Source: Chlorobiaceae bacterium (GTDB lineage: Bacteria; Bacteroidota; Chlorobiia; Chlorobiales; Chlorobiaceae). Taken from it: a stretch of 64,000 bases of DNA. Location: the NCBI GenBank assembly GCA_013334965.1, contig JAAXWO010000003.1, positions 1 through 64,000 on the forward strand, in the 5' to 3' direction. Shown piece after piece: positions 1 through 8,933 of the stretch. Position numbers and translations under genes: made by a program. Each line of letters begins with the position of its first letter. Within the stretch, counting starts at the first letter, position 1. The notes beneath the pieces were generated by a model. That model saw nothing but the letters and a program-made list of their open reading frames with translations, was not told the origin of the DNA and ran no database searches.

Positions 1-13
1 CTTCAGGTTGCAT
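1..13 (-). CDS. 5' end of a gene running off the left edge (partial)
   Basis: On the minus strand an ATG at 13-11 starts a frame reading Met-Gln-Pro-Glu before the window ends. A perfect Shine-Dalgarno core AGGAGG (minus strand, 24-19) lies 5 nt upstream, which is the only reason this start is called. The product cannot be identified from four residues. Confidence 0.5.
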
Positions 14-114
14 AACATCCTCCTTTATGATGGATTACACAAACGTGCTCACCATTCATTTTACTCAAGGATGTATGCAATCGTGCCCTGACAGCGCTAA
101 CTCATTGGGCAACT

Positions 115-141
115 ATTATATAACGTTGTTGAATAGGTCAA
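115..141 (-). promoter_or_regulatory. candidate promoter of the left-edge gene
   Basis: Reading the minus strand, TTGACC (141-136) is followed after 15 bp by TATAAT (120-115). The hexamers are near the classical sigma-70 consensus, but the spacer is two bases short. The -35 hexamer overlaps the outer edge of the left direct repeat (from 139), so an insertion at this site could have altered the promoter. Weak call. Confidence 0.3.
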
Positions 142-316
142 ATAATATTTAGCCAAAGTCCATCCAAAGCGATTATTTCCGCTTCGGTCTAAGGCTTTTC
201 CAGCAGTCTGCGTTGATACTCCTGTTCGGTCACGAGATCGTTCAGGCTTTCCAGTCGGTCGATGAACAGTTTTCCCTGAAGGTGGTCGATTTCGTGCTGG
301 AAGACACGGGCGGGAA
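139..316. repeat. left direct repeat (copy of def 3' end and its downstream flank)
   Basis: This stretch matches 6216-6393 at a constant offset of 6077 with about five mismatches by eye over 178 bp (for example at 145, 147, 186, 288 and 290). Beyond 316 the two copies remain alignable to roughly 389 but diverge quickly. The pair flanks the 1,810-residue protein gene in direct orientation, as expected for an inserted segment or a duplication at the def 3' end. Confidence 0.9.
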
Positions 317-389
317 AGCCCTCGTATTCTGATTCCTGAGTTTTCCCATCAGTGTTGAAGCAGTTCACGCCTCACGGATGTGTCCGGAT
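188..389 (-). pseudogene. def: remnant of peptide deformylase (def) C-terminus
   Basis: Read on the minus strand this encodes the C-terminal third of a peptide deformylase, including the metal-binding motif HEIDH and the same last residues (LLEKP, stop) as the intact def at 6266-6805. Upstream the frame is broken: where the intact copy reads HIRTGV, the remnant has HP-stop-GV, best explained by a one-base deletion. No start or N-terminal half is present. The remnant has HEIDH where the intact gene has HEFDH (both are normal in the family), and it becomes more divergent toward the gene interior. It is therefore not a simple recent copy along its whole length. Confidence 0.85.
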
Positions 390-688
390 GTCTTATTGTC
401 TGCCCGTCATATGCGTGGGCGGGTGGTTGTCGACAAGATCCTCAATATGATTATTACCGATCCGGCATTGGTAAAAACGTTTTTTGTGTTGATGAGTATG
501 ATAGAGATCTATTCGGTTTTCGATCAACTTACAAGGCTCCTGCAATACCCTGCTATCGTTGCCCATCTCTCGCTCTGCTGAGTTTTCAAAACGTTCATAA
601 ACCTTTAACGCCCCCTTCACAATGCGGCATGGACAATGTCGTATCGTGAGAGGAAATATTTTCCTGAATCAAAAAACGGGGGTGAGAT
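390..688. other. intergenic stretch, no gene seen
   Basis: About 300 bases between the def remnant and the large surface-protein gene. Only short overlapping frames occur, with no plausible ribosome-binding site or protein-like composition. A GGGTGAG element just before 689 can serve as a weak Shine-Dalgarno sequence for the next gene. Confidence 0.6.
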
Positions 689-3600
689 ATGTCTATACCA
701 TATTATAATGAAGCAAGTTACCTGACTGATTTACTTTCTCAACTGCAGAATCCTGAGACAGTTTCGGCCAAAATATCCGTGATCTCAGATCCTCACTATT
801 TTGCGCCCTCACTGCTCGTTTCCGAGGGTTCCGCTTTTGACGCATACCTTGCCAGCGATCGAAAAATGATTGCAGAAAGTGAAGCTATCCTCAAGTCTGC
901 CATCGAAATTGTGGAGAATGAGAATCCCGATATTCTCCTGATTTCCGGAGACCTTACCAAAGATGGTGAAAAAGTAAGCCACGCAGCGCTTGCGGAATAT
1001 CTCAAGACTTTGGAAAGCACAGATATCAAGGTTTATGTCATTCCCGGCAACCATGATGTAAACAATCCGAATGCTGTTAGTTATGATGGCAGCACCACAA
1101 CAGCGGTAGAGTCCGTGACCGCAAATGAATTTGCAGACATCTACAACGATTTTGGTTACGGTGAGGCTCTCTACAGGGATCCGGCTTCACTGAGTTATAT
1201 CGCTGCACCGCAGGAAAATCTCTGGATTCTTGGGATTGACAGCTGTATTTACGATCCCAATTCTGCGACGGCAGGTGTTGTTACCCCCGACACTAAGGCG
1301 TGGATTCTTGAAAAACTTGCAGAAGCAACGGTCAAAGGAATCACTGTCGTCGGTATGATGCACCAGAACCTTTCTGAGCATTTTACCTTACAGGCTGACC
1401 TGTTTCCTGAATATGTGGTACAGGACAGTACGAAACTTGCAGAGGAGCTGGCTGTCGCAGGCCTGAAGGTCATGTTTACCGGTCATTTTCATGCAAACGA
1501 TGTCAATACGATTACTGGAACGACCAGTGTAGGCGACTCTTACCAGATGACCGAAATTGAGACAGGCTCGCTGGTAACATGGCCGAGCCCGGTCCGCACG
1601 GTTACTCTGAATACAGACAATACACTCGATATTTCGTCCGAATCAATAACAGCGATTAATTACGACCTTGGTGGTAAAACATTTGAAGAATATGCTTCCG
1701 ATTATCTGAACACCGGCCTGAATGAGCTCGCGGTTCATTACCTGATGGGCAGCTTTGGCATATCACAGCAGGCGGCAGGACAGGTTGCACCTCTTTTCTC
1801 TGCAGCAATGGCAGCCCACTATAAAGGGGATGAGACGCCGGACGCGACAACCCTGGCGACCATTCAGGCCATGGCGGCATCGAGCAATCCATTGCAGATG
1901 CAGCTCGCTGCGGTGCTGAACTCTCTCTGGACTGACAGCTTCCCTGCGGATAATACCGTGCAGATTGAGCTCCAGAATCTGTGGACGAATAAGGAGACAG
2001 CTGATCTTGGTCACTTTGGTGACAATTATGGACTGACTACCGAAGATTTTTATCTGCTCAACGAGACGGCCCTGATCAATTCAAGCGTTGATGGTTTAGG
2101 TAATGTGGTCACGTTGTATTTCGATGATGCACTTGACACTGATGCAGCTCACATACCTTCGGTAGATCAGTTCATTGTAACCAACGGCGGTGTTGCCCAG
2201 ACGATCAGCAGTCTGCAGGTGGTCAATAACCAGGTTATTCTTCAGCTTGCAGATACGCTGGACAAGAGCAAGGTCGTCAAGGTATCATATTCGGATTTAT
2301 CGCCTGCCGACGATGTAAAAGCTGTGCAGGATCTGACCGGGCACGATGCCCAGTCGTTTCAGAACGTCAAAGTGGCCAATGCTTTGGGGCTTGCGGCAAG
2401 TGAAGCTGAGTCATTTGATTTCGCATCCGCGCTGACATTGCCATATGGTGCTGAAATATCGGCATTTGATGCCGGGAGCGGCCGTCTTTTTGTCACTTCC
2501 TTGAATGGCCTGCAGGTTGTCGGCGTGGATGCCAGCCTCAATATGACGCTTCTTGGAACCCTTACACTTGGAAGCAATGACATCAACAGTGTGGCTGTAC
2601 ATAACGGTATCGTCGCCGTTGCGGTAAATGCTTCAGACAAGACCATGCCGGGGAGCGTCTATTTCCTCGATGCAAATGGCGCCATAGGCTCTTCTTCAAT
2701 GATTCTCAAGAGTGTAACTGTCGGCTCGCTTCCTGACATGTTGACCTTCAGCACTGACGGTAAAACGGTTCTGGTTGCCAATGAAGGTGAAATGGCCAGC
2801 GTAACCAGTAATCCCGAGGGCTCGGTGAGCATCATCGACCTCAGCAACGGAGTGGCATCGGCTACTGTCGCCACTGCAGACTTCACTTCATTCAACGATA
2901 AACTTCTCGAACTTCAGGCCTCAGGGGTCAGGTTGTTTGCAGGGGAGTCAGGACTTGAAACGACAACGGTCGCCCAGGATCTTGAGCCGGAATACATCAG
3001 CATCTCGCCTGACGGCAAAACGGCATTTGTAACCCTCCAGGAGAATAATGCGATCGGCATTCTTGATATCGCCAATCGAACCTTTACGGATATTGTCCCT
3101 CTCGGTTTCAAGAGCTGGCTTGGCCTTCCGTTGGATGGCACCGATAACGGAAGTTACAATCCCCAGACAAATCTGCCGGTATTCGGCCAGTACATGCCTG
3201 ACGGAATCGGCTCGTTCACAGGCTCGGATGGTAATGCTTATTACATCATTGCCAACGAAGGTGATGACCGTAATGATTTTATGGCACCTGATGCGGTAAA
3301 GCTCAAAGATATCGGCAAATACACTGACCCAATCAGTGGAAACAAATTCTCGTTGGACCCGGAGTTGATTGCCAGGTACGGTAATCTGCTGAGTACGGCC
3401 GCAATAGGCAACCTGCGAATCTCTATTGCCCCTGGCAACAGCGGGGACGTTGATGGTGATGGTGTCATTGAAAAAATTAGTGCATATGGTGCGCGATCTT
3501 TCAGCATTCTTAACGCAGATGGTACAATTGTTTTTGACAGTGGATCGCATATCGAGCAGTATGCAGCCTCGACAGGAGCTTTCAATTCTGCTGATCCGTC

Positions 3601-6121
3601 GACTTCCGGTATCTATGTTGATACTCGTTCCGATAACAAAGGCCCTGAACCAGAAGGAATTGCGATCGGACAGGTAGGGGGAAAAACACTTGCATTTGTC
3701 GGTCTTGAGCGAGCTGCAGGCGCCATCATGGTCTATGACGTAACTGATCCACAGCATGTCAGCTTTGTACAGTGCCTGAGCAATCCGAATGACTCCAGGG
3801 CTCTTACTGGTGATGGGGCTGAGGCTGGAGCCGGACCGGAAGGGTTGACGTTCGTATCGTCCGATTCCAGTCCCAGTGGCCAGGATCTGCTATTCGTCTC
3901 CAACGAGTATTCGAAAAACATCAGTCTCTTCAAGCTGACGAATCCGTCTGAGAACACTGCGCCAACGCTGGTAAAAGCTATCAGCAATGTATCGATAGCT
4001 GAGAATCAGGCTTTCAGTTTCATGGTCCCTGTTGAGACTTTCAAGGATATTGATAACGGTGACAGTCTGAGCTACACGGCTACGCTGGCCGATGGCTCTG
4101 CTTTGCCATCATGGTTGAAATTCGATGGTGAACTTCAAGGTGCGTTGAAATACTCGTCGAGCGCCAGGGATGCCTATTTCTCTCTTGCCGGAGTATGGCC
4201 CTCAACAGACTCAGCATCAGCGGCAACTGCTATCGGATCAGGCGTGAAGACTGATGGAGGTAACCTTGCATGGCAGACTGGTGATCCGGTTAATGGCGAG
4301 ATTACGACTATTGCCGAAACCCTTAGAGCCGATCTTGGTTTTGCCATAGGCGTTGTGAGTACGGTGCCGTTCTCTCATGCGACTCCGGCAGCATTTGTCA
4401 GCCATAATGTCAATCGCAATAACTATCAGGATGTTGCACACGAGATTCTGTTCAAGACCCAGCCGGACGTAGTGATCGGTGGCGGCCTGGACTCTCTTTT
4501 TGCAAAGGCAGTTACTAATGCGGCAAAAGCTGATACGGACCTTGACCATAACGGCTTCAATGATGACTACGATGCGTTCAAGGCCGGTACTGACGGTACG
4601 CCCTACACTTTTGTGGAGCGGGCAACCGGAGTTGACGGTGGAACGGCACTTGAAGTGGCTGCGTCTCAGGTGGATCTTGCGGCCGGGGATAAACTTTTCG
4701 GCCTGTTCGGTACCTCTGCTGGAAACTTCGAATATTACAATGTCTCGGATACTCCCGGTACGGTAACCATTACTCGAAGCACTACGGATACAACACCTTC
4801 AGTTGACGAGGACCCGACACTCTCGGAAATGACATCGACCACATTGTCGGTACTGAACCAGGATAAGGATGGCTTCTTTGTCATGTTCGAGCAGGGTGAC
4901 ATTGACTGGAGCAATCATGTCAATGGTTACGAAAATATGGTGGGCGGAGTCTACGACCTCGAGCAGGCGGTCAACACTGCCGAGACAGTCGTAGGAAGTG
5001 GCGCAAACGGCTTGAACTGGTCGAATACGCTGATGATCGTTACGAGCGACCATTCGAACAGCTACATGCGCCTTCAGCAGGAGCTTGGAAAGGGCAATTT
5101 GCCGGTAGAAGTCGTCGGGGCAAGCAAGTCGACCTATCCCACCTCTTCCGAGGTTACATACGCCTCACTTGGTCATACGAACGAATTGGTTACGCTGCAG
5201 GCAAGAGGCGCAGGAGCTGAGCTGTTTAAGCAATATGCGGGAAGCATGTATCCCGGGACAAATATTGTGGATGATACGCAGATCTATCAGGTGATGATGA
5301 CAGCTGCAAAAGATCTTGGTGTGTCGCACATTATTCTCTTCATAGGCGATGGTATGAACATCGAACATGAAATTGCTGCAAGCCAGTACCTTTATGGAAA
5401 GGATTTCGGCCTGGCATGGCAGGATTGGGGGCAACTGTCGGATGGTTGGTCAGGGTATTCGAGCACGTGGGATGTTACCGCTTACAACGCATATGCAAAA
5501 GCCGCTGGTGTGGCAAACTACAACGCGACATCCTTTGATCCGCTCATAGGGTATGATCCGTCGAAGGGAGGAGAAACACCGTTGACGATGGGCGTAACGC
5601 TTAGTGGTACACCGGATCACAGCAATGTGGGAGCTCTCGAGGTGAAGATCACTGCGACAGATGAAAATGGTGCGACTGCAAGTGATGTGTTCACCTTGAC
5701 GGTGACGGATACAACTGCTCCGACGGTATCAATTTTCAGTCCGGGCGATGGAGCGAAAGGTGTTTTGATCGATAGCAATATCGAGTTGACCTTCAGCGAA
5801 GCAGTCACCATGCATGACGGCACGATTGCAGTCCATAGTGGCTCTGCAACCGGATCAGTCGTATCGTCGAGCATATCGATTTCAGGTAATACGCTTAAAA
5901 TCGATCCGACATCAAATCTTGAGAATGGCACAGAATATTATGTGACATTCTCAGATGGAAGCCTTGCTGATCTTTCAGGCAACCACTTCGGTGCATCTTC
6001 ACTTCATTTCAGTACGATTGCGGCAGCCTATGCGAGTACTTCCGATGGAGGATTGAGTACTGGTGAAGCTGTGCTGGTGGGTGGCGGAGCTCTTGGGTTA
6101 CTGGCATTTTTTATATTCTGA
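689..6121 (+). CDS. 1,810-residue multidomain surface-type phosphatase
   Basis: Domains in order. Residues ~28-290 are a calcineurin-like metallophosphoesterase (Asp34-x-His36, GD at 87-88, GNHD at 120-123, His225, GHFH at 265-268). Residues ~455-565 resemble a SwmB-type repeat. Residues ~570-1090 resemble a choice-of-anchor-I beta-propeller. Next comes an Ig/cadherin-like domain that is interrupted near residue 1150 by an alkaline phosphatase domain and resumes near 1635. The phosphatase has the nucleophile motif Asp1174-Ser1175-Ala, then Glu1401/Asp1406/His1410, Asp1454-His1455 and His1496. The IGDGMN motif (1552-1557), which normally comes first, comes last. A Big_5/SbsA-like Ig domain (~1670-1775) and a hydrophobic C-terminal tail follow. 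No N-terminal signal peptide is visible. The gene lies alone between two direct repeats. Phosphate scavenging from extracellular esters is a reasonable inference; the substrate is unknown. Confidence 0.85.
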   Translation: MSIPYYNEASYLTDLLSQLQNPETVSAKISVISDPHYFAPSLLVSEGSAFDAYLASDRKMIAESEAILKSAIEIVENENPDILLISGDLTKDGEKVSHAALAEYLKTLESTDIKVYVIPGNHDVNNPNAVSYDGSTTTAVESVTANEFADIYNDFGYGEALYRDPASLSYIAAPQENLWILGIDSCIYDPNSATAGVVTPDTKAWILEKLAEATVKGITVVGMMHQNLSEHFTLQADLFPEYVVQDSTKLAEELAVAGLKVMFTGHFHANDVNTITGTTSVGDSYQMTEIETGSLVTWPSPVRTVTLNTDNTLDISSESITAINYDLGGKTFEEYASDYLNTGLNELAVHYLMGSFGISQQAAGQVAPLFSAAMAAHYKGDETPDATTLATIQAMAASSNPLQMQLAAVLNSLWTDSFPADNTVQIELQNLWTNKETADLGHFGDNYGLTTEDFYLLNETALINSSVDGLGNVVTLYFDDALDTDAAHIPSVDQFIVTNGGVAQTISSLQVVNNQVILQLADTLDKSKVVKVSYSDLSPADDVKAVQDLTGHDAQSFQNVKVANALGLAASEAESFDFASALTLPYGAEISAFDAGSGRLFVTSLNGLQVVGVDASLNMTLLGTLTLGSNDINSVAVHNGIVAVAVNASDKTMPGSVYFLDANGAIGSSSMILKSVTVGSLPDMLTFSTDGKTVLVANEGEMASVTSNPEGSVSIIDLSNGVASATVATADFTSFNDKLLELQASGVRLFAGESGLETTTVAQDLEPEYISISPDGKTAFVTLQENNAIGILDIANRTFTDIVPLGFKSWLGLPLDGTDNGSYNPQTNLPVFGQYMPDGIGSFTGSDGNAYYIIANEGDDRNDFMAPDAVKLKDIGKYTDPISGNKFSLDPELIARYGNLLSTAAIGNLRISIAPGNSGDVDGDGVIEKISAYGARSFSILNADGTIVFDSGSHIEQYAASTGAFNSADPSTSGIYVDTRSDNKGPEPEGIAIGQVGGKTLAFVGLERAAGAIMVYDVTDPQHVSFVQCLSNPNDSRALTGDGAEAGAGPEGLTFVSSDSSPSGQDLLFVSNEYSKNISLFKLTNPSENTAPTLVKAISNVSIAENQAFSFMVPVETFKDIDNGDSLSYTATLADGSALPSWLKFDGELQGALKYSSSARDAYFSLAGVWPSTDSASAATAIGSGVKTDGGNLAWQTGDPVNGEITTIAETLRADLGFAIGVVSTVPFSHATPAAFVSHNVNRNNYQDVAHEILFKTQPDVVIGGGLDSLFAKAVTNAAKADTDLDHNGFNDDYDAFKAGTDGTPYTFVERATGVDGGTALEVAASQVDLAAGDKLFGLFGTSAGNFEYYNVSDTPGTVTITRSTTDTTPSVDEDPTLSEMTSTTLSVLNQDKDGFFVMFEQGDIDWSNHVNGYENMVGGVYDLEQAVNTAETVVGSGANGLNWSNTLMIVTSDHSNSYMRLQQELGKGNLPVEVVGASKSTYPTSSEVTYASLGHTNELVTLQARGAGAELFKQYAGSMYPGTNIVDDTQIYQVMMTAAKDLGVSHIILFIGDGMNIEHEIAASQYLYGKDFGLAWQDWGQLSDGWSGYSSTWDVTAYNAYAKAAGVANYNATSFDPLIGYDPSKGGETPLTMGVTLSGTPDHSNVGALEVKITATDENGATASDVFTLTVTDTTAPTVSIFSPGDGAKGVLIDSNIELTFSEAVTMHDGTIAVHSGSATGSVVSSSISISGNTLKIDPTSNLENGTEYYVTFSDGSLADLSGNHFGASSLHFSTIAAAYASTSDGGLSTGEAVLVGGGALGLLAFFIF

Positions 6122-6132
6122 CAATGTAGGTT

Positions 6133-6183
6133 CTCTTGTGACGTACGCATCGGCAGCCATATCGAGAGCTTGCGTCACAAGAG
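6133..6183. repeat. inverted repeat downstream of the large surface-protein gene
   Basis: CTCTTGTGACG (6133-6143) is the exact reverse complement of 6173-6183, with a loop of about 29 nt. It lies directly after the 1,810-residue gene and before the right direct repeat. There is no T-run, so it is at best an imperfect terminator; it may be an end structure of the inserted segment. Confidence 0.5.
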
Positions 6184-6215
6184 GCGCCGATCTTGATTAT
6201 TGGGAGCAGGGGACG

Positions 6216-6393
6216 CAAATACTGTTTAGCCAAAGTCCATCCAAAGCGATTATTTCCGCTTCAGTCTAAGGCTTTTCCAGCAGTCTGCGTTGATACTCCT
6301 GTTCGGTCACGAGATCGTTCAGGCTTTCCAGTCGGTCGATGAACAGTTTTCCCTGAAGGTGGTCAAATTCGTGCTGGAAGACACGGGCGGGAA
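6216..6393. repeat. right direct repeat (def 3' end)
   Basis: Partner of the repeat at 139-316. This copy comprises the real 3' part of def plus about 50 bp of downstream flank. With the left copy it brackets a segment of roughly 5.9 kb that carries a single gene. Confidence 0.9.
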
Positions 6394-6805
6394 AACCATG
6401 GTATTCTGATTCCCGTCTTTTCCCGTCAACGGTGATGTAGCTAACGCCTGTTCGGATATGCCGAGTCACAAGACCTCGCAGGCCGGGGATGCTCAGGCAT
6501 CCTTCCCAACCGGCGTCCTGTTCGTCGGACACCCAGAGTAATTCAGGATTGATCATAAGCACCGGCGGGAGCTCGGGGGCATGAGGATAGCGGACGCTGG
6601 GGCGGGAGGCTATGACGATCATGCGGAGTGACTCGAATACCTGGGGGGCGGCGAGCCCGACGCCGTTCGCGTGTCTGGCAGTTTCAAGCAGGTCGGCGCC
6701 GAGCGACACCATTGCTGGATTCTCAAGGTCTGCAATGCTTGCGCTGATCTGTCGCAGTATCGGGTGCCCCATCTGGGCAATCGTTCGAATATGGGCCATC
6801 GTCAT
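6266..6805 (-). CDS. def: peptide deformylase
   Basis: The enzyme removes the N-formyl group from nascent proteins in the cytoplasm. The 179 residues match the usual family length. All three signature motifs are present: GVGLAAPQ (48-55), EGCLS (101-105, with metal ligand Cys103) and HEFDH (145-149, with the two metal-binding histidines and catalytic Glu). The start used is the ATG at 6805; an in-frame ATG two codons later is equally possible. The 3' end of this gene is duplicated at 139-316, where a broken fragment remains, but this copy appears fully functional. Confidence 0.95.
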   Translation of the reverse strand: MTMAHIRTIAQMGHPILRQISASIADLENPAMVSLGADLLETARHANGVGLAAPQVFESLRMIVIASRPSVRYPHAPELPPVLMINPELLWVSDEQDAGWEGCLSIPGLRGLVTRHIRTGVSYITVDGKRRESEYHGFPARVFQHEFDHLQGKLFIDRLESLNDLVTEQEYQRRLLEKP

Positions 6806-6985
6806 TTATTTCAATCGTTTTCTCAATGTACTACCTCTTGTTGTCAGGGGAGAACCTGTTGCGCTCGAAAATTCTGTACATTTTTTAAGGACGGCGGTTT
6901 GATGCCGATAACGTAGAAATTCCCTGACGGTCAGGGGTTTCATCATGGAGGCTTCGGATCAATAACAACTCTTTTATCATCTGTT

Positions 6986-8203
6986 ATGAAGGATTCCCCT
7001 GTGACGACAAGCGCATTGGGTTGTGGTGCTGCCCCTGGACAGGTCACTGTAGCCGAGGCGGCGGGTCGGGCATTGGTTGATGCCGGGGTTGCGGTCGTGA
7101 ACTGTGTCCCTGCTTCGGGGGCGGCCTCTATTTTTGAAGCATGGAGGGTGTTTGCTGGCAAGGGCAAGCCCTTTCACTATCATGAGGAGGTCGCGATGGG
7201 CATGGCCATGGGTGCTTCGCTTACCGGGCAGCGCAGCGCCGTCGTCATCAAGTCGCATGGGTTTGCCAAAGCCTGTAATGCTATCGTTGATGCCTTGTCC
7301 TTCGGAGCCGAAGGGGGGCTGGTTGTCATCGTCGCTGCGGACAGGGAGGGGCGTACATCCGACACGATTTTCGATCCGGATTCCCTTGTCACCGGTACGA
7401 AACTGCCGTTTCGACGGCTGGGGCCTGATGAGGCGTATGGAGGAGTCCTTGACGCGTTCACACGATCAGAATCGATGGGCCTGCCGATGGTGCTTCTGCT
7501 GGAAGACGATGATCTGGCCGGTCGCATCCCAGGGCCACAGGCGTCATCCCTGCCTGTCCGAGAGGTTGTCGTTCCTGAGAGTGACCCGCTTCGCCACACC
7601 CTCTTTCCCGGCAACAGCCGGTATCCGCACGATGTCGTAAAGGCCAAGCTGGCCGGTCGTGACTGGCGAGCGATCCCTCGCCCCAATTTACCGGTGATTC
7701 CGGACGGCGTGCCGGAGAAGTTTCACGCCTCCATCCGTTCCTATATGCCGGTTTTCGATATCCTCAGGGGCATTCGAGGGGAGATCGATTTCATCATGGG
7801 CGATACGGGCACCAGCAGCCTGTTCGTCTGCCCTCCCTACAACCTTGTCGATGCTACGACCTATTATGGCGGAAGCATTCCCATGGCAGCCGGGGCGATC
7901 AGCGCCGGGGCACGCAAGGCCTGGGCAATCACCGGGGATTGGTCTTTCACTGCTGCGGGGCATCTTGGCGTCCATGAGGCGTTCCACCAGGGCGTGCCGG
8001 TGAAGGTCCTCGTGTTTCACAACCGGTCAGCCGTGGCTACTGGGGGCCAGGCGCTTGATGAGGCTCTTTTCGACCGCCTGTTGCAGGGGTATCCGGAGTT
8101 CGTCCGTCGGGCGGACGCCAGTGACCATACGGGCCTTTACGACACCCTGCATGCCGCACAGCGCTCCGAGCGGATGGAGATCGTGGTCGTGGATGTCGTC
8201 TGA
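6986..8203 (+). CDS. thiamine-diphosphate-dependent enzyme, decarboxylase/IorA-like
   Basis: The 405 residues form two halves typical of ThDP enzymes. The N-terminal half resembles a pyrimidine-binding domain and contains the sequence HYHEEVAMGMAMGASLTG, with a Glu in the place expected for the cofactor-activating residue. The C-terminal half contains a ThDP/Mg motif starting GDWSF and ending in an Asn about 28 residues later (VLVFHN). The arrangement recalls sulfopyruvate or phosphonopyruvate decarboxylases and the alpha subunit of indolepyruvate:ferredoxin oxidoreductase, but there is no ferredoxin domain. No partner subunit is adjacent. The start at 6986 lacks a strong Shine-Dalgarno sequence. 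The substrate cannot be told from sequence. Confidence 0.7.
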   Translation: MKDSPVTTSALGCGAAPGQVTVAEAAGRALVDAGVAVVNCVPASGAASIFEAWRVFAGKGKPFHYHEEVAMGMAMGASLTGQRSAVVIKSHGFAKACNAIVDALSFGAEGGLVVIVAADREGRTSDTIFDPDSLVTGTKLPFRRLGPDEAYGGVLDAFTRSESMGLPMVLLLEDDDLAGRIPGPQASSLPVREVVVPESDPLRHTLFPGNSRYPHDVVKAKLAGRDWRAIPRPNLPVIPDGVPEKFHASIRSYMPVFDILRGIRGEIDFIMGDTGTSSLFVCPPYNLVDATTYYGGSIPMAAGAISAGARKAWAITGDWSFTAAGHLGVHEAFHQGVPVKVLVFHNRSAVATGGQALDEALFDRLLQGYPEFVRRADASDHTGLYDTLHAAQRSERMEIVVVDVV

Positions 8204-8234
8204 CGGCAATCTTCGCCTGGAACGGAATTGTCGT

Positions 8235-8933
8235 TCAGTCCTGCTTCTGGTAGCACCAGGCTTCGTGCCAGGTACGTTTCTCAAGCCTCCGGCACTGATT
8301 CAGTCCCGCGTTTTCTGCCAGCGATTGCAGTATGCCGGGAGTTTCAGGGAAATCGCAGTTCCTGATATGTTCCTGAACCTGATCACGTTCGTCAGGGGTC
8401 AGGGCCAGCCACTGCGTCGCGACCGCTCCGTTGTAATTGTCGAGATACTCCGGTCGCGAGTTTCCCTCCTCACGCATGACATCCACCAGGATGACGCAAC
8501 CGTTCTCCCGAAGGATTCGGCGGCTTTCCGTGAAAAATGCCTGCTTGGCCTCGATGGGCAGATGGTGCAAGGCATAGCCGGAGTATACCAGATCGAAATG
8601 GTTCTCTGGCGCCTCTTTCAGCACGGCGATCATATCCCTGCAGAGGAGGTTTACACGGATTCCGAACGGTATCAGGTTGTTTCTGGCGACATCGAGGGCG
8701 TAGGGCGAAAGGTCACATCCGCAGTACTCCGCGACCTGCCCCGGTTCCAGGATTTTGCCGATATGTGCGGCATCTCCGCATCCCAGGTCGATTACATTCA
8801 GCGGTCCGGGCCGGCTTTTGAGTAGTCTCCTGGCAGCTTCCGTGATCTCCCGATGAAACATAAGGTTGTGACGGATCACTTTCTGGTAGGTGCCCCAGGT
8901 TTTGCGGAATATGTAGATCGGGTCTGAGTTCAT
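8235..8933 (-). CDS. class I SAM-dependent methyltransferase
   Basis: The 232 residues have a Rossmann-type methyltransferase fold. Motif I is VIDLGCGDAAHIG (from residue 47), followed by an acidic motif II in GCDLSPYAL and the motif FDLVYSGYALHHLP, common in small-molecule and tRNA methyltransferases of the Methyltransf_11/25 type. It converges with the ThDP enzyme gene, their stops being about 30 bp apart, and so belongs to a separate transcript. The substrate is not evident. Confidence 0.8.
   Translation of the reverse strand: MNSDPIYIFRKTWGTYQKVIRHNLMFHREITEAARRLLKSRPGPLNVIDLGCGDAAHIGKILEPGQVAEYCGCDLSPYALDVARNNLIPFGIRVNLLCRDMIAVLKEAPENHFDLVYSGYALHHLPIEAKQAFFTESRRILRENGCVILVDVMREEGNSRPEYLDNYNGAVATQWLALTPDERDQVQEHIRNCDFPETPGILQSLAENAGLNQCRRLEKRTWHEAWCYQKQD

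Noticed and set aside
390-688. short overlapping frames that could be small genes before the large surface-protein gene
   Set aside because: Three conflicting frames, none with a ribosome-binding site or protein-like sequence.
2948-3757. 269-residue frame antisense inside the large surface-protein gene
   Set aside because: No motif or ribosome-binding site; the plus-strand propeller domain is clearly coding.
6133-6183. terminator of the large surface-protein gene
   Set aside because: Good stem but a 29-nt loop and no T-run, so it is listed as an inverted repeat only.
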